Shown here: positions 1 to 7,937 of the stretch, in pieces
How the letters are laid out: each line of letters opens with the position of its first letter
Position numbering within the stretch: position 1 is the stretch's first letter
From: Planctomycetota bacterium
GTDB taxonomy: Bacteria > Planctomycetota > UBA8108 > JACQVS01
Reading direction: 5' to 3'
Assembly: GCA_016209605.1 (NCBI GenBank)
Contig: JACQVS010000132.1
Span: 1 to 33,695 of the forward strand
Length of the DNA: 33,695 nt
The notes under the pieces: model-generated
The model's database searches: none
Seen by the model: only the letters and a program-made list of their open reading frames with translations
What the model was told of the DNA's origin: nothing
Program-made: the position numbers and the translations under genes

Positions 1-417
1 CAGCACGGCGGGCACGAAGAGGTTAATTTCAAACCCCAATATAGGAGCGTGATGAATTACAAGTATGCATTGGGTGTTGACACTAACTGCCATGCAGAAC
101 CCAACGGGACCACCATCCGTTATTATGATGAAGTGCTTGACAATCTTGACGAAAGATCTCTGAATGAACCCATGGGAATCTGCGTGGTTCAGGGATTCTG
201 TGAAAACGAAGGTTTCCCGATTCAATGCGTTGCGGTTGATTTTAATCGGAACAATAATGATCAAGAAGTGAATCTTCAATTTGACGCTAATTTCGACGGC
301 CAAAAAACAGTCTTGACAACCTCCAATGATTGGGTCACCCTTCGGTTGTTTATGAATCAGCCACCACCTCCTGGTGGCGGTGGTTCGCAAATTGTGACCT
401 GCCTGCCGCTTCAATAA
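1..417 (+). CDS. C-terminal fragment of a secreted metzincin-like protein (5' end outside window)
   Basis: The reading frame is open from base 1 to the TAA at 415-417, so this is probably the end of a larger gene and not a short gene starting at GTG 49 or ATG 52. The first residues contain the pattern N-F-K-P-x-Y-x-S-V-M-N-Y, which resembles the segment around the Met-turn of secreted zinc metalloproteases (metzincins). The HExxH zinc site would lie upstream, outside the window. The remainder (DxNxN-type acidic loop near residue 75, Pro/Gly-rich linker near the end) looks extracellular. Base composition is more AT-rich than the DNA after about 1950. The protease assignment is inferred from one motif and could be wrong. 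Confidence 0.45.
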   Translation, partial: QHGGHEEVNFKPQYRSVMNYKYALGVDTNCHAEPNGTTIRYYDEVLDNLDERSLNEPMGICVVQGFCENEGFPIQCVAVDFNRNNNDQEVNLQFDANFDGQKTVLTTSNDWVTLRLFMNQPPPPGGGGSQIVTCLPLQ

Positions 418-432
418 CATGCCAACTTGATT

Positions 433-1947
433 ATGACTACATTCCTGAGTCGACTCGCTTTCATGGTCACCGCCTCTCTGGTAGCATTTATCACCAGTCA
501 AACTTTCGCTCAGGTAAAGGTCGAGTGGGAAACCAGGTTCGGTGGGCCGCTCGACGATTGGGCGCAATCCATTCAGCCGACAACCGATGGCGGTTTCATT
601 GCGGTGGGCGCAACCTACCTTAGAGACCACCCGCTTGCTGGAGAAGTCTATCTCGTGAAGCTGGACTCTAGGGGCGTCCCCACATGGGAAAAAACCTTTG
701 GGGGGGCGGTTTTTGATGAAGGTCAAGCGGTCTCTCAAACGAGCGATGGCGGATATATCATTACCGGGGCTACCGGCGGTGAAGCGCCGTGTGGCCTCGA
801 CTGTGGCACGCTTGGATTAACTATTTTTCCTGATCTTTACCTGGTTAAAACCAACCCCGATGGAAAGTTATTGTGGACTAAAAGTTTTGGCGGGCCGAAG
901 AGTGAGATTGGGCGATCGGTACGTCAAACCACGGAGGGGGGATACATCGTGGCCGGTCAGACTCGATCCAAGGGGGCGGGATTATACGATGTTTATGTGA
1001 TCAAGGCCACGGCCGAAGGCGATCTGGAATGGGAACGAAGCTTTGGGGGTACGCAGCATGATATCGGTTATTCTATTATTAAAAGTCGGGACGGAGGGCA
1101 CATCATTACGGGAAAAAGTTCGTCGTTCAACCCGAATAGGCGAGATGAGGTTTACCTCTTGAAAATCGATGCTTTTGGAGAGCGGGTTTGGGAGACCACT
1201 TTTGGCCAAGAAAACACGCACTGGGAGGGTAGCTCTGTAATCGAGCTTGCCGATGGCAGTCTAATTGTGGTGGGTGCAAGTGCTTATTCTGGGCAGAGCG
1301 ACATTCTGCTGTTAAAAACCGACTTTAACGGAAACTTAATATGGTTCCGCATCATCGGTGATACTGCTAAAGAAGGCGTAATAAACGAATGGGCGGTAGT
1401 TGTTAGAGAAACTCAAGATGGCGGCTTTCTCCTAGCGGGAGGATACGGTTTTGGATTCACTCATACCCACGATGTTTACCTGGTAAAGACCGACCGCGAT
1501 GGGAATACTTTATGGGATAAAACCTTCGGCGATTCCACCGAAGATGAATTTGTAAGATCCATGGAACGGGTCGACCATGATAGCTATGTGCTCGCAGGAG
1601 ACAGTTCCGGAGTTGTGGATCCGAGTTTTGTGAACGGGTACGATGCGTTTGCCATAAAGGTCGTATTGGAACCCCTAGTCGATCGCCCGTTCATTCGGGG
1701 CGATAGTAATTGCGACGGTGAGGTAAATCTGAACGACGCGATGGTTATTTTGTATTACCTCTTCTTGGGAAGCAGTTCTATATCTTGCGAAGATGCTGCT
1801 GATGTAGACGATCAGGGGAGTATTGATATCACTGACCCCATCTACATATTTCTCCACTTCTTCCGTGGAGGTCCCAGCCCGCCTCACCCTTATCCAAAGC
1901 TCGGAGCTGACTTGACCAAAGACGAACTTGGGTTTATTAGCTGTTGA
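433..1947 (+). CDS. Secreted seven-repeat beta-propeller protein with C-terminal dockerin-like module
   Basis: An ATG at 433 is preferred over the in-frame TTG at 427 because it leads straight into a signal peptide (hydrophobic to about residue 27, ending in T-F-A-Q). Seven repeats follow, each with the pattern W-x-x-x-F-G-x-x-x-x-D/E ... T-x-D-G-G-(Y/F)-I-x-x-G ... D-V-Y-L-V-K-x-D-x-x-G. They are centred near residues 33, 78, 142, 196, 248, 300 and 355, so a seven-bladed propeller is likely. Residues about 418-500 form a dockerin-like pair of calcium-loop motifs (R-G-D-S-N-C-D-G-E-V-N and D-V-D-D-Q-G-S-I-D) with paired cysteines, matching the modules of two other proteins in this window. The protein is probably extracellular, with no catalytic motif seen. 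The stop lies 14 bases from the end of the convergent exonuclease gene. Confidence 0.8.
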   Translation: MTTFLSRLAFMVTASLVAFITSQTFAQVKVEWETRFGGPLDDWAQSIQPTTDGGFIAVGATYLRDHPLAGEVYLVKLDSRGVPTWEKTFGGAVFDEGQAVSQTSDGGYIITGATGGEAPCGLDCGTLGLTIFPDLYLVKTNPDGKLLWTKSFGGPKSEIGRSVRQTTEGGYIVAGQTRSKGAGLYDVYVIKATAEGDLEWERSFGGTQHDIGYSIIKSRDGGHIITGKSSSFNPNRRDEVYLLKIDAFGERVWETTFGQENTHWEGSSVIELADGSLIVVGASAYSGQSDILLLKTDFNGNLIWFRIIGDTAKEGVINEWAVVVRETQDGGFLLAGGYGFGFTHTHDVYLVKTDRDGNTLWDKTFGDSTEDEFVRSMERVDHDSYVLAGDSSGVVDPSFVNGYDAFAIKVVLEPLVDRPFIRGDSNCDGEVNLNDAMVILYYLFLGSSSISCEDAADVDDQGSIDITDPIYIFLHFFRGGPSPPHPYPKLGADLTKDELGFISC

Positions 1948-1961
1948 AAAAATCAAATCAT

Positions 1962-2537
1962 TTATCTTCCATGGGGCCTCCAGTTGAGTTGATGGATCAT
2001 GTAGTGCAGAATTCTGGCGATGTTCCTGGCATCGTCAAGGCCGCGATGATGGGTGCCTTCCAGGGCGATGCCGATTTTTCTCAGCGCCTGCGCCATGCCG
2101 CAAGGCTTGTCATGCCGCCGCAGGGCAAACTCCCGCTTGAGGTTGAGGTGGCTGGTGAAGGGGTAGGGGATCCGGTGCAGCCTGCAGTCCTGCTCGAGCT
2201 GTTTGCGGTCGTAGTTCCCCCAGGATGACAGCAGGTACGGCGCCTGGCCCTGAGCCCAGGCGGCGAACCGCTCCAGGGCGGCGGGGAAGGGCGGCGCCCC
2301 CTCGAGCTCTTCCTGGGAGATCTGGGTCAGCTGCCGGCAGAAGCCGGAAAGGACCGGCGCCAGCACCGGCTTGACGAAGGTCTGGAACTCGGCCTTCACC
2401 CCCGAGGCCTCCGCCGCCGGAGCGGCCTCGTAAAGGACGGCGCCGATTTCGATGATTTCATTGGGCGCGGGCGGTTCGCGCTCCCAGCACGTGGCCTCCA
2501 GGTCGACCACCAGGAAGCGTCGAGGCTCTTCCATCAT
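1962..2537 (-). CDS. DnaQ-like DEDDh 3'-5' exonuclease (ERI1/KapD-like)
   Basis: The 191-residue protein carries the three exonuclease motifs of the DEDDh superfamily. Exo I is V-D-L-E-A-T-C near residue 11, Exo II is S-S-W-G-N-Y-D-R-K-Q-L near residue 103, and Exo III is H-R-G-L-D-D-A-R-N near residue 164 (H-x4-D). Length and the ExoI Cys fit the ERI1/3'hExo and KapD-like group, which trims the 3' ends of RNA or DNA using two metal ions. It should act in the cytoplasm. The start ATG overlaps the stop of the upstream secreted beta-helix gene in an ATGA, which suggests translational coupling. A second ATG follows at once (Met-Met), so the exact start is uncertain by one codon. Assignment to the superfamily is firm; the substrate is unknown. 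Confidence 0.88.
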   Translation of the reverse strand: MMEEPRRFLVVDLEATCWEREPPAPNEIIEIGAVLYEAAPAAEASGVKAEFQTFVKPVLAPVLSGFCRQLTQISQEELEGAPPFPAALERFAAWAQGQAPYLLSSWGNYDRKQLEQDCRLHRIPYPFTSHLNLKREFALRRHDKPCGMAQALRKIGIALEGTHHRGLDDARNIARILHYMIHQLNWRPHGR

Positions 2538-5389
2538 GGGGAAGTATTTTTACAGGTGAGATCGTCAGTGGTCGTGTCCACCCCTCGCGCCGGGAAGGGC
2601 GGCAGCAGGGGCGGGCCTTTGAGGAAGAGGTACTGGAGGATCGCCAACGCGTCGGCGATTTCCAGGAGGCCGTTGTCATCGGCGTCGTGGGCATCCTGAC
2701 AGCTGGTGGCGGCCCCGGCGAAGAGGGCCAGGAGAACCCGGACCGCATCGGCAAGGTCGACGCCGGCGTCGCCGTTGGCATCTCCCCGGACGAACCGCGG
2801 CTGGGAGGTGGAGACCAGGTCGCCGACCAGCTCCAGCTCGAAGCTCAAGTCCGATGAGGTGGCGTTGGCCTGGTGGACCTCGACGGCGATCACGTTGGCG
2901 CCTGGTTTGAGGACGGAGGCGTCGGCCGTCGCCGAGTAAAAATCGGTTTCCGAGGCCGTCGTGTCTGCCGCGAAGGTGTTGTAGTCGATCGTCCCCGTCG
3001 GCATGTTGCTGCGGAACACTTCACCGCCGTTGATATGGACGACCGCGCCGTCGTCGCGCCGCAAGTTGATGGTCAAGGTGTCGTAAATCGAAGGGTCCGG
3101 CACGTCAAAGCGATGGCGGAAGTAAATGGTGGGGTAGCGGCTGTTGGAGGGGCCGCCGCTCACCACCGTGGCTTCATCGTCGTCGCCAAAGCCCAGCTCC
3201 GCGGGCCCCGACTTCCAGGCGCCGTCGTCGAAGTCGACCGCCCGCCAGGCGGTACCCTGGTTCGCGCCGGTGTCGCTGTACTTCCACAACGAGCCGGCCG
3301 GGATGATGTTGGCGGTCGAGCTGGGGATGATCTCGAGGGTTGAAATGCCGGTCAGCTCGGCGTTGACCGGATTCTTGAGGAGCACTTGAACTCCCGTGTG
3401 GCCTTCCACCTCGGCGGTCTGAATCGGGATCACCTTCACCGTCTCTCCCGCTACGAATGAGAGGGAGCCGCTGCCGAGGGGGCCTTCGCTGGACTCGAGG
3501 GCGTAATCGGCGGAGACCGGGCTGGTGGTGAAAGCGCTCAAGCGCACGGGAATGCCCTTGACGGCCTGCGGCAGCTCCATCTGGCCCGTTCGGGCGGCGA
3601 AGCCGAGGCCGACCGTGCCCGCCGCCGAGGGCAGGAACGGCTCCAGCCGGAAGGCGTCTGCCGGAGGCTGCCAGACGGAGTTGCTGGGGTGGAGGGGATC
3701 CGCCACGCTCAAGAAATTACTGTTCAAGTCCATCTGCGAGAGGTGCTCGGTCCAGGTTTTCCAAGTCCGGCCCCAGATGTCGCGGCGGTTGAAGAGCAGA
3801 AGGGAGTTGGTGACCGTCAGGAAGCCGTTGTAGGTCCAGTCGTAGTTGTCGCCGAACCTCGCCCCCACGAGGTTGGCGGTGCTCAGGCAGTGGTCGGCCT
3901 TAACCTGGGGCGACCCGAAGCCGCACTCGATCCCCTGCCCGCAGTTGATGACGACGGTGTCGCGCACGGCCGGGAGACGGGTTTCCGACCACGCCATGCC
4001 TTCGTGGTGGGTGGACTCGATCCAGCAGCCGGTCACCGTCACGGGTCCGGCCGAGCCGGAGCCGGCATCGACGCCGTCGTCGAGCGACCAGCCGATCAGG
4101 CACTTGGTGAGGGTGTGCGATCCGCCGGTCAGGTAAAGCGCGTCGTTGTCCTTGTCCTCGAAGGGGGCTCCATCGTAGGGAAACTCCATGAGCGCGCACC
4201 GTGTCAAGTTGACCGAGCCGCCGTTGTACTGCCCGGTGGTGATGGCGCGCTGCACCAGGCAGCGCGTCATGGTCAGGAAGGAGCCCTCGCCGTGGCCGGC
4301 CTGGCCCTGGTTGTCGATCAAGGCGCAGTCGGTCAGGGTGGCTCGGGCGCCGCCGGCGAGGTTAAGGAGCGGCTGCTCGTGGCGATGGCTGTCTCCGGGA
4401 TTGTTGTCGAACCATTGGGGATCGGCGCCGCTGCCGGTGAAGATGGCGGCGCTCATGGTGCCGCGGGAAGCGCTGGTCTTGAAGAGCAGTCCGCCCCAGG
4501 GAGCGCTCCGGCTCGCCGGCGTGAAGACCACCGGCTGCTCCCTCGTGCCGTTCACCTCCAAGGCCCCGTCAACGGTGATTTCCACTCCGGCCCCGAGCTT
4601 GATGACGCTGCCGGCGCCGATCGTCAAGGTGGCTCCCGCGGCCACGGTCAGGTCGCCGGTGACGTGAACGCGGGCGTTCTGGCCCCAGTTGGCGGAGGCG
4701 GCGAGACTGCCGGAGACCGCCGTCCAGCCGGTGGCGGCTTCGATGTCGATGGCCTTGGCGGCTTCGAGGGCGTGGATCGAGGCGGCATAGTCGATCCGCC
4801 CCGGGGCGGCGGCTGGCGGCAGAAATCCCGAGCCCACGCCGCGCCGCAAAAAGAGGGCGTGCTGAGGGGTGGCGTTGACCGCGCCGTTCACTCCCACGCG
4901 CTCGCCGGCCGCGTCCTCGACCCAGGCGACCACCGGGATCTCGAGCCCTTGAGGATACCGCTCTGGGGCGATGAGGCGAAGCTGGGCGCCGTTGAATTCG
5001 CCGGCGGCCGAGGGGATGGAGGGGTAGGGAATCCAGGGCGGCAAACCCCACTCCGAGTTGCCCCGGGCGCTGGCGCGGACGATGAACTGAATCAGCCGGC
5101 TCTCCGGGGCGCCGTTGGGGAGCAGCCGACGCTTGACCAGCAGCTCGTGGTAGTCGGGCTGGTCCACTCGAATGAAGAGGTCGGCCGGCACGGGGCTGTT
5201 GTCCAGCAAGATGGTGTACTCGTAGCCCGCCGCTGCAGGGACGCGAAAGGAAACCCGGTCGGCGTAAACTTTCCTGTCGGTAAGCCCCTCGACGGTGATT
5301 TGGGCCTGAGCCATTCCTGCGGCCAAGCAGAGGATAACAGCCCCAAGCGCTCCGATCTCCACGTTCAACTTGCGATAGGACATTTTCAT
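2534..5389 (-). CDS. Large secreted right-handed beta-helix protein with C-terminal dockerin-like module
   Basis: This is a 951-residue exported protein. A signal peptide runs to about residue 29 (ending A-Q-A-Q). After a beta-sandwich-like N-terminal part, residues about 230-540 form a parallel beta-helix. It opens with the capping pattern L-T-V-A-A-G-A-T-L-T-I and is followed by repeated short turns ending in L-T-x-C-A-L or T-x-T-x-x-x. Residues about 600-690 look like a Calx-beta-type sandwich. Residues about 695-855 resemble a galactose-binding-like domain (W-K-Y-x-D-x-G ... W-K-x-G-P-A-E-L-G-F-G-D ... I-Y-F-R-H-R-F-D). Residues about 868-945 are the dockerin-like module (R-G-D-A-N-G-D-A-G-V-D and D-A-D-D-N-G-L-L-E). 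The start follows GTAAGAG, 40 bases after the CRP/FNR gene, so co-transcription is likely. No catalytic residues were recognised; a carbohydrate-related or adhesive role is only a guess. Confidence 0.85.
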   Translation of the reverse strand: MKMSYRKLNVEIGALGAVILCLAAGMAQAQITVEGLTDRKVYADRVSFRVPAAAGYEYTILLDNSPVPADLFIRVDQPDYHELLVKRRLLPNGAPESRLIQFIVRASARGNSEWGLPPWIPYPSIPSAAGEFNGAQLRLIAPERYPQGLEIPVVAWVEDAAGERVGVNGAVNATPQHALFLRRGVGSGFLPPAAAPGRIDYAASIHALEAAKAIDIEAATGWTAVSGSLAASANWGQNARVHVTGDLTVAAGATLTIGAGSVIKLGAGVEITVDGALEVNGTREQPVVFTPASRSAPWGGLLFKTSASRGTMSAAIFTGSGADPQWFDNNPGDSHRHEQPLLNLAGGARATLTDCALIDNQGQAGHGEGSFLTMTRCLVQRAITTGQYNGGSVNLTRCALMEFPYDGAPFEDKDNDALYLTGGSHTLTKCLIGWSLDDGVDAGSGSAGPVTVTGCWIESTHHEGMAWSETRLPAVRDTVVINCGQGIECGFGSPQVKADHCLSTANLVGARFGDNYDWTYNGFLTVTNSLLLFNRRDIWGRTWKTWTEHLSQMDLNSNFLSVADPLHPSNSVWQPPADAFRLEPFLPSAAGTVGLGFAARTGQMELPQAVKGIPVRLSAFTTSPVSADYALESSEGPLGSGSLSFVAGETVKVIPIQTAEVEGHTGVQVLLKNPVNAELTGISTLEIIPSSTANIIPAGSLWKYSDTGANQGTAWRAVDFDDGAWKSGPAELGFGDDDEATVVSGGPSNSRYPTIYFRHRFDVPDPSIYDTLTINLRRDDGAVVHINGGEVFRSNMPTGTIDYNTFAADTTASETDFYSATADASVLKPGANVIAVEVHQANATSSDLSFELELVGDLVSTSQPRFVRGDANGDAGVDLADAVRVLLALFAGAATSCQDAHDADDNGLLEIADALAILQYLFLKGPPLLPPFPARGVDTTTDDLTCKNTSP

Positions 5390-5429
5390 CTCTTACGGGA
5401 ATTTTCTAGAATTTTTTCTGGAGGCACGG

Positions 5430-6107
5430 CTACTCCAGCGGCTTGAGCAGGACCAGCCGCCGGCCTTCAATGCGGATGTGGCCGGTGTCGACCAGATGGG
5501 AAAGGCGGCGCGACACCACCTCCCGCACCGTGCCGATGGCGTGCGCCATCAGCTCGCGGGTCGGCAGGTTGTCAACCGCCCGGGGAAAGGTGTGGCTGCC
5601 GGTGTTCCTGGAACTTTCAATCAGGAAGTCCCACAGGCGGCGGGTGGTGTCGTTGAAGGAAATTTGCTCGACAATGGAGACCATTTTGCGAAGGCGGTTG
5701 ACCAGGCCGCCGATGACGCCAAAAGACAGGGAAGGATCGCTGGCCAGCAGGGATATGAGCTTTTCGCGGTGGAAGCTCATGACCAGGCAGTCGGTCTCGG
5801 CCACAAAGCTCGCCGGGTAGCGCTTGCCGTCGAAGAACGGCACCGCGCCGATCATTTCCCCGGGGATGGCCCGGTGAAGGATGCGCTCCCGCCCATCGGA
5901 GGCCAGCTGGATCAGCAGCCCGCAGCCGTCGACCACGAAGTGGAGGGCATCGCAGGGCTGGCCCATGGAAAACAAGGTGCAGCCCGCCGCCACCGACCGC
6001 TGCAGGGCTAGCCTTGCCAGCTGATCGATGGCATGAGAATTGGCCCCGCGGAAGAGGGAATCCTCGGCGAGGAATTGCTTGATTTCGTCAGGGGTGAATT
6101 TTTGCAC
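5430..6107 (-). CDS. CRP/FNR-family transcriptional regulator
   Basis: The 225-residue protein has an N-terminal cyclic-nucleotide-binding-type beta-barrel (residues about 18-130, with G-C-T-L-F-S-M-G-Q-P-C-D and the P-G-E-M-I-G turn). A dimerisation helix covers about 130-155. A C-terminal winged helix-turn-helix lies at about 175-222 (T-R-E-L-M-A-H-A-I-G-T-V-R-E-V-V-S-R-R-L). There is no N-terminal cysteine cluster of the FNR type, so it does not look like an iron-sulfur oxygen sensor itself. Translation probably starts at GTG 6107, only eight bases after a perfect TATAAT, so the mRNA may be leaderless. That TATAAT sits inside a palindrome (see the operator entry), which suggests autoregulation. 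The gene lies just downstream of a FixL-like kinase, as FixK-type regulators do functionally in FixLJ-K cascades. Confidence 0.9.
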   Translation of the reverse strand: MQKFTPDEIKQFLAEDSLFRGANSHAIDQLARLALQRSVAAGCTLFSMGQPCDALHFVVDGCGLLIQLASDGRERILHRAIPGEMIGAVPFFDGKRYPASFVAETDCLVMSFHREKLISLLASDPSLSFGVIGGLVNRLRKMVSIVEQISFNDTTRRLWDFLIESSRNTGSHTFPRAVDNLPTRELMAHAIGTVREVVSRRLSHLVDTGHIRIEGRRLVLLKPLE

Positions 6108-6110
6108 GAC

Positions 6111-6126
6111 TTGAGATTATACTCAA
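6111..6126 (-). promoter_or_regulatory. Palindromic operator overlapping a TATAAT -10 box of the CRP/FNR gene
   Basis: On the minus strand the site reads TTGAG-TATAAT-CTCAA, a perfect 5-bp inverted repeat with a 6-bp centre, the same half-site spacing as CRP sites (TGTGA-N6-TCACA). The centre is exactly the consensus -10 hexamer, and GTG 6107 follows eight bases later. No convincing -35 box was seen at 17 bases, which would fit an activator-dependent or extended promoter. A regulator bound here would block RNA polymerase, so negative autoregulation by the CRP/FNR protein is inferred. Confidence 0.5.
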
Positions 6127-6218
6127 TCTCCTGACCCGATTTGGTCCAGGACTCATTTGACCTCAAACTTTTATTTTACCGCAATGCCGGCCGTCTGTGG
6201 CAGGCATTTTCACGAAAA

Positions 6219-7691
6219 CTACGTCGGGTTGGCGGAACCCAGGGGCAGTTGAACCAGGATCGTTGTTCCGCCCTCGGGCGGACACTGGATCGCGATGTTG
6301 CCGCCGTGGAGTTCGATGATGCGGCGAGCGATGGTCAGGCCGAGTCCGGTCCCCTGGGGCTTGGTGGTGAAAAAAGGCTCGAAGATCTTCTCTTGCAGCT
6401 CCGCGGGGATGCCGGGGCCGGTGTCAGCAAGGGAGATCTGGCAGCAGCCGTTTTCCGTTTGGACATGAACAGCGATCCGGCCCTTCCCTTTCATGGCTTG
6501 GGCGGAGTTCACCAGGAAATTGACGAAAACGGGCTTGAGCAGCTCCGCATCGCCGGGAACGGTGAGGTCGGCGCCGGTGAGTCTCACTTCGACGCTGGCA
6601 AAAAGCGGATCCTCGGAAAGCAGCGCGAAGCAATCTTCGAGGAGAAATCGGATCGGCAGCGACTGCAGGATGGGTTTGCGAGGGCGGGCATACACCAGGA
6701 TGTCACTGACCGATTTCGTCAAGCTGTCAATGCGGATGAGGATTTCTTCCATGATGGCGCGGTCGGAGCATTCCTGGGGGAGGCGGCCATGAATGATTCT
6801 CAACGCTCCCGCGATGCCGGCCAGGGGATTTTTCACCTCGTGCGCGACCACGGCAGCCAGCTCCCCGAGCCGAGCCAGGCTGGCCTGCTCCACGAGCGCC
6901 TTTTGCATGCGGCTGCGCTCCGTGATGTCGATGGCGACTCCGCCCAGGAATTTCCTGCCCGAAGGGTCTTGCCACGGGAATTTGAAGACCAGCCAGTCGT
7001 GGGGGGCACCGTCCGGCGTCGGAACCGTTTCCTGGAATTCGCAGACTCTTCCGGAAGACAGGACCTGCTCGTCATTTTCGCGCAGCCTTCTGGCGATCTC
7101 CTCCGGCCAGAAGTCGAGGTCGGTCTTCATGAGCCAGCCTTCCGGGTCAATCTGGAAGACGCGCTCGAACTGCTTGTTGGCGTAAACGTATCGCCACTCC
7201 TGGTCCTTCATGAACGCCACAGTCGGGCTGTTGTCCATGAATGCCTTGAAGCGGGCCTGGCTTTCCTGGAGCGCCTTGGTGGAGGCTTTGGTGGTGGTGA
7301 GGTCGCGCAGGATCCCCGTGAAAAACCGCTTCTTGCCGAATTGAACTTCGCTCACAGCCAGGTCGACCGGGCAGGTGGTTCCGTCCTGGCGCAGCGCCTC
7401 GACTTCCCGCCCGATGCCAATGATCTTTTTATTGCCGGTGCGCAAATAGCTTTTGAGGTAACGGTCGTGCTCCCCGCGGTAGGGGAAGGGCATGATCACC
7501 GCGATGTTTCTGCCGACGAGTTCTTCGGGCTTGTAGCCGAAGAGCTTTTCGCAAGCGGGATTGGCGGACTCGATGAAGCCTTGCTCATTGATGATGATGA
7601 TGGCATCGACAGCGGAGTTGACGATGGCAGCCAGCATGGCTGCATTCAATCCTTCGCTTTTTTGACTCGACTTCTCGCCTAGAGATGGCAT
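6219..7691 (-). CDS. PAS-PAS sensor histidine kinase with FixL-like haem-PAS signature
   Basis: ATG 7691 is preferred; an in-frame TTG at 7742 would add 17 unremarkable residues. There is no membrane segment, so the kinase is cytoplasmic. The first PAS domain (residues about 15-130) closely follows FixL: M-P-F-P-Y-R-G-E-H-D-R-Y-L ... T-G-N-K-K-I-I-G-I-G-R. It retains a histidine (about 75) at the FixL haem-ligand position and the downstream arginine (about 95) used in oxygen signalling. A second PAS spans about 140-260. The HisKA phospho-acceptor is V-V-A-H-E-V-K-N-P-L (His about 284). The ATPase domain has the N box (F-L-V-N-S-A-Q-A-M), G1 (D-T-G-P-G-I-P), F (E-P-F-F-T-T-K) and G2 (G-T-G-L-G-L) motifs. 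The kinase assignment is certain; haem binding is inferred. The divergent receiver gene at 7938 is a likely partner. Confidence 0.92.
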   Translation of the reverse strand: MPSLGEKSSQKSEGLNAAMLAAIVNSAVDAIIIINEQGFIESANPACEKLFGYKPEELVGRNIAVIMPFPYRGEHDRYLKSYLRTGNKKIIGIGREVEALRQDGTTCPVDLAVSEVQFGKKRFFTGILRDLTTTKASTKALQESQARFKAFMDNSPTVAFMKDQEWRYVYANKQFERVFQIDPEGWLMKTDLDFWPEEIARRLRENDEQVLSSGRVCEFQETVPTPDGAPHDWLVFKFPWQDPSGRKFLGGVAIDITERSRMQKALVEQASLARLGELAAVVAHEVKNPLAGIAGALRIIHGRLPQECSDRAIMEEILIRIDSLTKSVSDILVYARPRKPILQSLPIRFLLEDCFALLSEDPLFASVEVRLTGADLTVPGDAELLKPVFVNFLVNSAQAMKGKGRIAVHVQTENGCCQISLADTGPGIPAELQEKIFEPFFTTKPQGTGLGLTIARRIIELHGGNIAIQCPPEGGTTILVQLPLGSANPT

Positions 7692-7843
7692 GAACTCGCC
7701 TGGCCTCGATGAACCGGATTCATGGGGATGCAAGGGGAACAAAAAGTTTCATGGGCTAGAGAAAATTTTCCCACACTTCGGTTGGGGCTGCAAGGACTCC
7801 TAACGCTTAAACTCCGGCTCCGGGTCAATGTTTCTTACAGATA

Positions 7844-7857
7844 TTAGGAACACCTAA
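7844..7857. repeat. Short perfect inverted repeat between divergent signalling genes
   Basis: TTAGG-AACA-CCTAA, a 5-bp inverted repeat with a 4-bp spacer, lies 12 bases upstream of the sigma-54-type promoter at 7869 and between the histidine kinase and the receiver gene. It could be a binding site for a regulator of either gene. No protein match is claimed. Confidence 0.3.
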
Positions 7858-7868
7858 CTTTAGCTAGA

Positions 7869-7884
7869 CGGCATGAGAATTGCT
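7869..7884 (+). promoter_or_regulatory. Sigma-54 (-24/-12) promoter candidate for receiver gene 7938
   Basis: The sequence cGGCAtG-AGAA-TTGCT has the invariant GG (7870-7871) and GC (7882-7883) separated by exactly 10 bases and matches most of the consensus TGGCACG-N4-TTGCT. Transcription would start near 7895, leaving a leader of about 43 bases before the ATG at 7938, which has a good ribosome site (GAGGTG). An enhancer-binding activator would be needed; none is encoded in the window. Confidence 0.55.
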
Positions 7885-7937
7885 ACGCATTATCAATAGA
7901 GAGCATTATCATAAAAAGATGTGTGTTGAGGTGAATC

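Noticed and set aside
3689..5446. Plus-strand open frame of about 585 codons opposite the beta-helix gene
   Set aside because: Shadow of a GC-rich coding strand; no motif, composition typical of antisense frames, and it runs into the CRP/FNR gene region.
6185..6210. Hairpin TGCCGGCC-GTCTGT-GGCAGGCA followed by TTTT on the plus strand
   Set aside because: It has a mismatch and faces the wrong way to end the minus-strand kinase gene; no plus-strand gene precedes it. Not called a terminator.
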